From assembly GCF_030269765.1 (NCBI RefSeq), contig NZ_BSTX01000002.1, positions 963,379 to 1,027,378 on the forward strand: DNA of 64,000 nucleotides, read 5' to 3'. Source of the DNA: Actinorhabdospora filicis. GTDB lineage: Bacteria; Actinomycetota; Actinomycetes; Mycobacteriales; Micromonosporaceae. The notes below the pieces were generated by a model that saw only the letters and a program-made list of their open reading frames with translations, was not told the origin of the DNA and did no database searches. Both the position numbers and the translations under genes were made by a program. This document shows, one piece after another, positions 54,578 to 64,000 of the stretch (position 1 is its first letter; each line of letters begins with the position of its first letter).

Positions 54578-55615
54578 ATGACTTCGGCCGACAACGCGCA
54601 GACGGCATCCCCCACCGGCAGGCGCCGCCTCCTGGGCGTCCTGGCCTGGATCGCGGCCTTCGTCGCCTACAGCTTCACACTCGGGCTGCCCACCACCGAC
54701 CCCGTCCTGGCGTTCCTGTGGTTCTGGGCCCTGACCATCGCCTGGAACAACCACTACCCCCTCAAACGCCACTGGGAGTTCCTGCGCGACTGGCTGCCCA
54801 TCATCATCCTGCTGGAGATCTACAACATCTCCCGCGGCTTCGCCGACCAAGGCTTCACACCCCACGCCGTCGACCTCATCGCCGCCGACACCGCCATGTT
54901 CGCCGGCAACGTCCCCACCGTGTGGCTCCAGGCGCACCTCTACAACCCCGACCACGTCCAATGGTGGGACGTCATGGTCTCGGTGGTGTACTTCTCCCAC
55001 TTCGTGGCCGCACTCCTGGTGGCGGTCATCCTGTGGCTGCGCAACCGCGTGGAATGGGGACGCTTCATCCGCCGCTGGTTCTTCCTGACCTTCTTCGGGC
55101 TGGCCACCTACTTCCTCTACCCCGCCGCCCCGCCCTGGTGGGCGAGCAAATACGGGATGATCGACCCGGTGGCGCGCATCTCCACCCGCGGCTGGGACCT
55201 CATCGGCCTCCACGGCGCCGGGAACATGCTCAACAAGGCCCAGATCGGGCTGTCCAACCCCGTGGCCGCCATGCCATCCCTCCACACCGCCTTCGCGCTG
55301 CTGGTCGTGGCGTTCTTCTTCCCCAAGGTCCGCAAGTACTGGATCCCGATCCTGTGCCTGTACCCCCTGGCCATGACCTTCACCCTGGTCTACTCCGCCG
55401 AACACTGGATCATCGACGTCCTCGTCGGCTGGGTCTACGTCGCCATCACCTTCATCGTGGTCGGCCTGGCCGAGAAGGCATGGGCGGCCTACCGCCGCAA
55501 ACGCCGCCCCACCACTACCCCTCCCCAGCAGGCCGATCGGCAGGAGGAAGAGGCGCAGGAGCCGGCGGCGCCGAACGCCGGATCAGATCCCGCGCCAGCC
55601 TTAGGGCCTCACTGA
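54578..55615 (+). CDS. PAP2-superfamily membrane enzyme (inositolphosphotransferase-like)
   Basis: 345-residue protein with about seven hydrophobic segments. The PAP2-type catalytic blocks are AMPSLHTAFALLV and YSAEHWIIDVLVGW, which resemble the Aur1/Ipt1 inositol-phosphorylceramide synthase group. The last 40 residues are polar (TTPPQQADRQEEEAQE). The 3' end overlaps the convergent YdbT-like gene by 101 nt. Role in phospholipid or lipoglycan headgroup transfer is likely but the substrate is not known. Confidence 0.88.
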   Translation: MTSADNAQTASPTGRRRLLGVLAWIAAFVAYSFTLGLPTTDPVLAFLWFWALTIAWNNHYPLKRHWEFLRDWLPIIILLEIYNISRGFADQGFTPHAVDLIAADTAMFAGNVPTVWLQAHLYNPDHVQWWDVMVSVVYFSHFVAALLVAVILWLRNRVEWGRFIRRWFFLTFFGLATYFLYPAAPPWWASKYGMIDPVARISTRGWDLIGLHGAGNMLNKAQIGLSNPVAAMPSLHTAFALLVVAFFFPKVRKYWIPILCLYPLAMTFTLVYSAEHWIIDVLVGWVYVAITFIVVGLAEKAWAAYRRKRRPTTTPPQQADRQEEEAQEPAAPNAGSDPAPALGPH

Positions 55616-56831
55616 GCTCACGGCCCCGCGCCCGGGAGGCGATCCCGGGCGCGCCGGCGATGTCGGCGTGCACCGTGGCCAGCCCGAACAACCGCTCCCA
55701 GCGGCCCTGCGTGACCCGCACCGACTGGATCCGCCGGTAATCGACCACCAGCTCGGCACGCGTGGCCCACCCCGAACGCACCGCGAACACCGAATCCTCC
55801 ATGGACACCGCCAGCCGCCGCCACGACAACGGCGCCACCCACCGCGAGCGCGGGTGCGCCGGGTTCCAGGTGATGGCGTCGAGGTCGACGCCGGGCAGGA
55901 CCGCGGCCACGACCTGGCGGGCCTGCAGGCGGGTGCCCACCGGCAGCAGGGTGCGCCCGGCGAAGCCCTCGATGCCGGAGTCGAGGCCGTAGGCGGCGCT
56001 GGCGACGCTGGCGCGGGCCCACCCGAAGCCGCGCCACAGCAGGGGCGCGCGGACTCCGGCGGCGATGACGCGTTTGAGGGGCAGGGTCTGGGCGCGGCGT
56101 TCCAGCAGGCCGTGGCCCACGCGCAGCCCGTCGTGGGCGACGCGGGCGGTGAAGCGGTAGTTGACCATGGCCTCTTTGACCGGCTGGAACAAGATCCCGG
56201 CCACGGCGGTGACGGTTCCGGCGATGCCGAACAGGGTCAGGTCGGGGTTGATGATGAACAGCCACACCGTGAAGGCCACCGCGATGGGCAGCAGCAGGAT
56301 GTGGGGGGTCAGCAGTTGCGCGGCGATCAGGCGCGGTGTGGGCACCGAGACCAGTGGGGTGGTCTGCGGGGTGTCGGTGGTTTCGGTGGGTGGGGGAGCG
56401 GCGTGGGCCAGGAGCTGGCGGCGCAGGTCGTGGGCGGCGGCCAGGGTCAGGTACGACAGGGGCGCTTCGGTTTTGCCGCCGCCGGCGGTCTCCAGGCGCA
56501 GTTCGGCCAGGCCGGTCAGGCGCGCCAGGAGCGGCTGGACGACGTCGACGGCCTGGAGGCGCTCGATGGGGATGGCACGGCGGGAGCGGGTGAGGATCCC
56601 GTCGTTGACGCGCAGTTCGCCCTGCGTGATCTGGTAGCCGGTGGTCAGCCAGCCCAGCCACGACCAGGCCAGGCCCAGCAGCCCGAAGGCGGCCACGATG
56701 ATCGCGCCGCGGGTCAGGCCCAGCTGCGCGAAGCCCTGCCAGGAGATGGCGGCGATGACGAACCAGAAGCTGCGCAGGCCGCGCAGCAGTGGCGACAGCG
56801 GATGCAGCCGGCGCATCCCGGTGGGTGTCAC
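55515..56831 (-). CDS. PH-domain (bacterial YdbT-like) membrane protein
   Basis: 438-residue membrane protein with repeated bacterial PH domains: the blocks QITQGELRVNDGILTRSRRAIPI and RRLAVSMEDSVFAVRSGW both have the YdbT layout, preceded by hydrophobic helix pairs. An ATG/GTGA-type overlap of 4 nt couples it to the YdbS-like gene upstream. YdbS/YdbT proteins have been implicated in resistance to bacterial antimicrobial compounds in Bacillus, but the function here is unknown. The 3' end overlaps the PAP2 gene by 101 nt. Confidence 0.88.
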   Translation of the reverse strand: MTPTGMRRLHPLSPLLRGLRSFWFVIAAISWQGFAQLGLTRGAIIVAAFGLLGLAWSWLGWLTTGYQITQGELRVNDGILTRSRRAIPIERLQAVDVVQPLLARLTGLAELRLETAGGGKTEAPLSYLTLAAAHDLRRQLLAHAAPPPTETTDTPQTTPLVSVPTPRLIAAQLLTPHILLLPIAVAFTVWLFIINPDLTLFGIAGTVTAVAGILFQPVKEAMVNYRFTARVAHDGLRVGHGLLERRAQTLPLKRVIAAGVRAPLLWRGFGWARASVASAAYGLDSGIEGFAGRTLLPVGTRLQARQVVAAVLPGVDLDAITWNPAHPRSRWVAPLSWRRLAVSMEDSVFAVRSGWATRAELVVDYRRIQSVRVTQGRWERLFGLATVHADIAGAPGIASRARGRELSEALRLARDLIRRSAPPAPAPLPPADRPAGEG

Positions 56832-57319
56832 AGGCCCTCCGTGCGGGCGCCGGAGACCTCGGCGAGGCGGTCGCGCAGCTCGGTGGCCGCCTGCGGGCTC
56901 AGGCCCGGGACGGTGGCGTCGGTGGTGGCCGCGGCGGTGTGCAGGACCAGCGTCGCCAGGCGGTAGACGCGGGAGACGGGGTCGGCGGTGACGTCGAGGT
57001 ACTGCAGGCGCCCATAGGGGACGATGGACAGCCTGCGGGTCCAGATGCCGTGGCGCACCAGCAGGTGTTCATCGGTCTCGGCGTAGGCCCACACCTTCAC
57101 CGCGCGCACGATCGCCACCGTCCGCAGGATCAGCAGGGCCAGGGCCAGGGCGGCGATCAGCCACGCGAAGCGCTGACCCCACCACCACACCGCCAGTAGC
57201 GCCGCGACGCCCGCCAGGGGCACGCAGACGAGGTAGAGGTTGATCAGCCGGACCCGCGCCAGGCGCGCGTCGACCGGGCGCCACTGGGCGCCGGGGACGT
57301 CCCACACATCGGGCTGCAC
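56828..57319 (-). CDS. PH-domain (YdbS-like) membrane protein
   Basis: 163-residue protein with two hydrophobic helices (LYLVCVPLAGVAALLAVWWW and AWLIAALALALLILRTVAIV) followed by a bacterial PH domain (EHLLVRHGIWTRRLSIVPYG). It is coupled to the YdbT-like gene by a 4-nt overlap. The GTG start at 57319 lies 6 nt after TAGGCT on the minus strand, a leaderless arrangement that sets the operon start. Confidence 0.88.
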   Translation of the reverse strand: MQPDVWDVPGAQWRPVDARLARVRLINLYLVCVPLAGVAALLAVWWWGQRFAWLIAALALALLILRTVAIVRAVKVWAYAETDEHLLVRHGIWTRRLSIVPYGRLQYLDVTADPVSRVYRLATLVLHTAAATTDATVPGLSPQAATELRDRLAEVSGARTEGL

Positions 57320-57328
57320 CGGGCCAGC

Positions 57329-57523
57329 CTATGCCGCGGGCGGGGCGGTGAAGGGCTCGGCGCGCACCGGGAAGTCCCGGGCGGCCAGGAACGACTCCAG
57401 GCTGCGGCGGTGGCCCTCGCAGGCCAGCCACGTCTTGACCCGCGACGCGTCGTGGATCTTGGGGTTGCGCCAGCGCAGAGCCCACACCGCCGCCTCACGG
57501 CAGCCGCGCGCCGAACAGATCAC
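57329..57523 (-). CDS. Small conserved actinobacterial protein
   Basis: 64-residue protein that begins MICSARGCREAAVWALRWRNP and contains WLACEGHRRSLESFL. CxxxGC and CxxH could bind zinc. Short proteins of this pattern are common in Actinobacteria, often labelled acetone carboxylase without experimental support. It ends just before the YdbS-like promoter and is oriented in the same direction. Confidence 0.65.
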   Translation of the reverse strand: MICSARGCREAAVWALRWRNPKIHDASRVKTWLACEGHRRSLESFLAARDFPVRAEPFTAPPAA

Positions 57524-57743
57524 CGGATTCCTCCTTCACCGCAGGGGGCTCTCGTGTGGACGAAGCCGCAACGCCTAGGCGGGAAGGATATGAAAGACGT
57601 CGGGCGGCCACGGGGGAAGCCGCCCGACGTGAGGCTCATGTTACAGGCCTCACCAGGTGGGTTGTCCAGACCCGGGCGCGTAAAAGTTCCCCGGTGGGCG
57701 GGTGTCGTTAGGATCGTGGCCGACGGGTGTGTTGGAGGTGCAG

Positions 57744-58838
<1,095 letters not shown>

Positions 58839-58843
58839 CCGCG

Positions 58844-59790
58844 ATGAGCGGCGCGGGCCTGTCGGCGCTGGGCCGGATGCGCCGCGACGCCGGGGGAGCA
58901 CACCCCGGCGGGCGCGGCGAGTTCGTGCTGTCGAAACTGCAGCTGCTGATCAACAACAAGCTCGACGGGCTCCTGCACGGCGACTACCTCGGGCTGCTGC
59001 CCGGTCCCGGCAGCGAACCCGGCGAGGCCAGGGAGTACCGGCCCGGTGACGACGTGCGGCGCATGGACTGGCCGGTCACCGCCCGCACCACCCACCCGCA
59101 CGTGCGCACTACCATCGCCGACCGGGAGCTGGAGACGTGGCTGGCGGTGGACATGTCGGCCAGCCTGGACTTCGGGACCGCCCGCTGCCTCAAACGCGAC
59201 CTGGCGCTGGCGGCGGTGGCGGCCATGGCGCACCTGACGGTGCGCGGCGGCAACCGCATCGGCGCCGTCGTCGGCGCCGGTGAGGCACCGGTGCGGATCC
59301 CGGCGATGCCGGGCCGCAAGGGCGCCCAGGTGCTGCTCAAGCGCATCGCCGATGCGCCCAGGCGCCCGGCCCGCACCGACCTGGCCGCCCTCATCGACTC
59401 CCTCAACCGCCCGCCGCGCCGCCGCGGGCTGGCCGTGGTGATCTCGGACTTCCTGGCCCCCGAGGGCTGGCAGCGCCCGCTGCGGAAACTCGGGGTGCGC
59501 CACGACCTGCTGGCGGTGGAGATCGTCGACCCCCGCGAGCTGGAACTGCCCGACGTGGGCGTACTGGAACTGGTCGATCCCGAGACCGGCGCCGTCCACG
59601 AGGTGCAGACCACCGCCTCGCTGCGGCGCCGCTACGCCGAGGCGGCCGCCGAGCAGCGCGCCGGTATCGCCGCCGCCCTGCGCCGCGCCGGAGCCGGGCA
59701 CCTGCGCCTGTCCACCGACTCCGACTGGCTGCTGGACATCGTTCGCTTCGTCGCCGCCAGGCGGCACGCACGCACCGGAGGCTCCACCCG

Positions 59791-59794
<4 letters not shown>
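58844..59794 (+). CDS. DUF58-domain protein (VWA-like)
   Basis: 316-residue protein. Its signature REYRPGDDVRRMDWPVTAR and TWLAVDMSASLDFG are typical of DUF58. The LAVDMSASLD stretch is a degenerate metal-ion-dependent adhesion site. It lies 5 nt after MoxR and overlaps the VWA gene by 4 nt. The trio is thought to act in envelope or stress functions; the partner protein is not known. Confidence 0.92.
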
Positions 59795-61543
<1,749 letters not shown>

Positions 61544-61641
61544 TCCGGCACCGACATACTGACTGCGTAGGCGGGGCCGGATCGGGCGCTGCCGCGGCCG
61601 CGCGCCCCGCCGAACAATGAGACCGTACGAAGGGAACACAC

Positions 61642-62409
61642 GTGACCGGGATGCTTGAAGGTAAGCGTCTGCTCGTGACCGGCCTGATCACCGAGCAATC
61701 GCTGGCGTTCGGGGTGGCCAAGCTCGCCCAGGAGCACGGTGCCCAGGTGGTCCTCACCGGGTTCGGCCGCATGTCACTGGTCGAGCGGATCGCCAAACGC
61801 CTTCCGGCGCCGGCGCCGGTGGTGGAACTGGACGTGACCGACGCCGAGCAGCTGGGCAGCCTCGCCGACCGCGTCAAGGAGCACACCGACGGCCTCGACG
61901 GGGTCCTGCACTCCATCGCCTATGCGCCCCCCTCGGCCCTCGGCGGCGGTTTCCTCACCGCCCCCTGGGAGGACGTGGCCACCGCGCTGCACGTGTCGGC
62001 CTACTCCTTCAAGTCCCTGGCCATGGCCACGCTGCCGCTGCTGAGCCCCGGCGCCGGGATCGTCGGCATGGACTTCGACGCCACCCAGGCCTGGCCGGTC
62101 TACGACTGGATGGGCGTCTCCAAGGCCGCCCTGGAGTCGACCTGCCGGTACCTGGCCCGCGATCTGGGGCCCAAGGGCGTGCGGGTGAACCTGGTCGCCG
62201 CCGGTCCGGTGCGCACCATGGCCGCCAAGTCCATCCCCGGCTTCGAGGCGTTCGAAGAGGCCTGGACCTCACGCGCGCCGCTCGGCTGGTCCCTCACCGA
62301 CTCCGAACCCGTCGCCAAGGCCTGCCTCGCCTTGATGTCGGACTGGTTCCCGGCCACCACCGGCGAGATCGTCCACGTGGATGGCGGGTTTCACGCGGTT
62401 GGGGTCTGA
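61642..62409 (+). CDS. inhA: Enoyl-[ACP] reductase (InhA/FabI type)
   Basis: 255-residue NADH-dependent enoyl-ACP reductase. It has LLVTGLITEQSLAFGVAK at the start (InhA: GIITDSSIAF), LHSIAYAPPSALGG, and the Tyr154-x6-Lys161 pair in VYDWMGVSKAAL. This is the last reduction of FAS-II. The GTG start has GAAGGGA upstream. Its stop overlaps the ATG of hemH (TGATG). Isoniazid and triclosan bind this family, but nothing here says whether this enzyme does. Confidence 0.96.
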   Translation: MTGMLEGKRLLVTGLITEQSLAFGVAKLAQEHGAQVVLTGFGRMSLVERIAKRLPAPAPVVELDVTDAEQLGSLADRVKEHTDGLDGVLHSIAYAPPSALGGGFLTAPWEDVATALHVSAYSFKSLAMATLPLLSPGAGIVGMDFDATQAWPVYDWMGVSKAALESTCRYLARDLGPKGVRVNLVAAGPVRTMAAKSIPGFEAFEEAWTSRAPLGWSLTDSEPVAKACLALMSDWFPATTGEIVHVDGGFHAVGV

Positions 62410-63428
62410 TGACCTACGACGCTTTGCTCCTGGTCTCCTTCGGGGGACCCGAGGGCCCCGACGATGTGCTCCCGTTCCTGCGGAACGTCACCCGCGGGCG
62501 CGGCATCCCCGACGAGCGGCTGTCCGAAGTCGCCGAACACTACTACCACTTCGGTGGCGTGTCCCCGATCAACGCCCAGGTGCGGGCCCTGATCGCGGCA
62601 CTGCGCGGTGAACTGTCGGCGCACACCATCCACCTGCCGGTCTACTGGGGCAACCGCAACTGGCCGCCGATGCTGGTGGAGGCCCTACAGCGGATGCGCG
62701 CCGACGGCATCAAACGCGCCCTGGCGTTCGTGACCAGCGCCTACGGGTCCTACTCCTCGTGCCGCCAGTACCTGGAGGACATCGCCGCCGCACGCGCCGC
62801 CGTCGGCGTCGACGCGCCCATCGTGGACAAGATCCGCCACTACTTCGACCACCCCGGGTTCATCACCCCCTTCGTCGAAGGCGTCCAGGCGGCCCTGCCC
62901 TCGATGCCGGCCAACACGCGCCTGGTGTTCACCTCCCACTCGATTCCCAACAGCATGAACGACGTGTCGGGACCCTCCGGCGCCCGCTACACCGACCAGC
63001 ACGCCGAGGTCGCGCGCCTGGTCGCCGAGGCCGCCGCCCCGCACCTGGGCTGGGACCTGGTGTGGCAGTCGCGTTCGGGCCCGCCCGAGGCGCGCTGGCT
63101 GGAACCCGACGTCAACGACCACCTCAAGGTCCTGGCCGACCAGGGCGTCGAAGGCGTCATCGTGGTCCCCGTCGGATTCACCTCCGACCACCTGGAGGTC
63201 ATCTGGGACCTCGACAACGAGGCCGCCAAGACCGCCGAGAACCTCGGCATGGCCTTCTCCCGAGTCGCCACCCCCGGTACGCACCCGGCGTTCGTGTCGA
63301 TGGTCCGCGAACTGATCACCGAACGCACCCAGGGCGTCCCGGCCCGCCACCTCGGGAAGGTCCCCACCTTCGACAGCACCCCCGAGGGATGCTGCCCGGC
63401 GCGCAGGCCACCCATACCGCCGCGCTGA
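62409..63428 (+). CDS. hemH: Ferrochelatase (probably coproporphyrin III type)
   Basis: 339-residue enzyme inserting Fe2+ into the porphyrin. Family blocks: LLVSFGGPEGPDDV, YYHFGGVSPINAQ, VYWGNRNWPP, FTSHSIPNSMNDVSGP (metal-site His) and PVGFTSDHLEVIWDLDNEA. The C-terminal CCPARR region may carry part of a 2Fe-2S site as in other actinobacteria. In Actinobacteria this gene acts in the coproporphyrin-dependent pathway. It is coupled to inhA, and a hairpin follows. Confidence 0.97.
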   Translation: MTYDALLLVSFGGPEGPDDVLPFLRNVTRGRGIPDERLSEVAEHYYHFGGVSPINAQVRALIAALRGELSAHTIHLPVYWGNRNWPPMLVEALQRMRADGIKRALAFVTSAYGSYSSCRQYLEDIAAARAAVGVDAPIVDKIRHYFDHPGFITPFVEGVQAALPSMPANTRLVFTSHSIPNSMNDVSGPSGARYTDQHAEVARLVAEAAAPHLGWDLVWQSRSGPPEARWLEPDVNDHLKVLADQGVEGVIVVPVGFTSDHLEVIWDLDNEAAKTAENLGMAFSRVATPGTHPAFVSMVRELITERTQGVPARHLGKVPTFDSTPEGCCPARRPPIPPR

Positions 63429-63446
63429 CCCGCTCGAACTGAGAAA

Positions 63447-63469
63447 AACCCCCGCCGCCGGCGGGGGTT
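63447..63469. terminator. Hairpin after hemH
   Basis: 10-bp inverted repeat AACCCCCGCC / GGCGGGGGTT with a 3-nt loop, followed by CTCTCG; on the other strand it is followed by TTTCTC. It sits between two converging genes. Confidence 0.85.
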
Positions 63470-63477
63470 CTCTCGTC

Positions 63478-64000
63478 TCAGCCCACCCGCGCGTTGCAGG
63501 CGGCCATCAGCGCCTGACGGCAGGCGGTGGCCAGCGGACGCAGCGCCGCGTCGCGCTCGGCGGCCTCATGGGCGTTGACCGCGCCACCGGGGGCGTCGGT
63601 CTCGGCGATGGCCAGCACCCGCTCCAGCACACCGGCGCGGGCGTAGAGACGCCGGGCGCGCTGGTCGTAGCCGGGCGGCAGGTCCATGCCGTGCTCGCTG
63701 CGCCGCAACTGCGACAGCGCCACCCCCAGCTCCGGGCGCCAGCGGGCCACATCGAGGGCCACCAGGCGCCCGGTGGCGGTGTGCAGCGCCTCCGACAGCT
63801 CCGCCTCGGCCTCCCCGGGGGTCGGCTGGTGACCGGCGGCGATGTCGCCCATGGGATACACGCGCCAGGTCACCGACTCCCACCGGTCACCCGAGCCCGA
63901 GACGTGCTCGGTGATCTCGGGGACCAGCCCGCTCGACCCGGCGATGACGGCCTCACCGGTGGTCAGCGCCGCCCCGGTGAACGGGCCCTTCACCGGCAGC
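63478..64000 (-). CDS. Unrecognised protein, open at the right edge
   Basis: At least 171 residues; GTG 63993 is the first start seen but the frame stays open to the window end, so it may begin earlier. It has TWRVYPMGDIAAGHQPTP and many Arg/Glu-rich helices in the C-terminal half (ELSEALHTATGRLVALDVAR). It is convergent with hemH beyond a terminator. I do not recognise a family; septum-site or maintenance proteins near this locus are a guess I would not defend. Confidence 0.7.
   Translation of the reverse strand, partial: LPVKGPFTGAALTTGEAVIAGSSGLVPEITEHVSGSGDRWESVTWRVYPMGDIAAGHQPTPGEAEAELSEALHTATGRLVALDVARWRPELGVALSQLRRSEHGMDLPPGYDQRARRLYARAGVLERVLAIAETDAPGGAVNAHEAAERDAALRPLATACRQALMAACNARVG

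Overview
The window is 64 kb of very GC-rich DNA with strong G/C bias at third codon positions and frequent GTG starts, typical of an actinomycete. The block acnA ... moxR - DUF58 - VWA - fabG - inhA - hemH has the gene order known from Mycobacterium and other Actinobacteria. The RTX/WXG proteins, the C-minus ribosomal protein L33 and the class III/IV-type lanthionine synthetase fit a sporulating or mycelial order such as Streptosporangiales, but the species cannot be named from this sequence. No tRNA, rRNA, CRISPR array or insertion sequence was recognised.

Left part (1-12 kb): a leftward RiPP-like pair (a lanthionine synthetase with kinase and LanC domains, cut by the window edge, and a radical SAM enzyme), then a rightward polar amino-acid ABC importer. 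Next come a GntR-controlled ABC exporter operon with a clear palindromic operator and a coupled SAM-methyltransferase/SF2-helicase pair. Accessory part (12-24 kb): a type VII secretion-type small protein coupled to a WXG-like/RTX/M91-metallopeptidase protein, a sulfatase, and a three-gene cassette of a GHKL (MORC/MutL-like) ATPase, a DNA cytosine methyltransferase and a NaeI-family endonuclease. These are followed by a GNAT-phosphoribosyltransferase fusion, a zinc-independent L33 under a probable Zur box, a macrodomain protein, and a cobalamin riboswitch that leads directly into an acyl-CoA thioesterase gene.

Middle part (24-42 kb): peptidases, an exonuclease, an acyl-CoA dehydrogenase and an Lrp-type regulator, then a MarR-controlled esterase operon that appears to be decaying (an amber codon inside the FAD oxidoreductase and a truncated DUF4267-like remnant). 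It continues with transcription factors, two MFS exporters, a secreted M4 protease and a MalY/PatB-type aminotransferase. Right part (42-64 kb): aconitase, an aldo/keto reductase under a MerR-type promoter, a TetR/FAD-monooxygenase pair with a perfect 26-bp operator, aminopeptidase P, asparagine synthetase, a toxin-antitoxin-like pair, sirtuin, PAP2 and PH-domain membrane proteins. The conserved moxR-to-hemH block closes the window.

Regulation is unusually readable. About a dozen genes have a -10-like TANNNT or CANNNT hexamer 6-7 nt before the start codon and no Shine-Dalgarno, suggesting leaderless mRNAs. Strong GC-rich hairpins separate most transcription units. All functional statements rest on reading motifs by eye; no database search was run.
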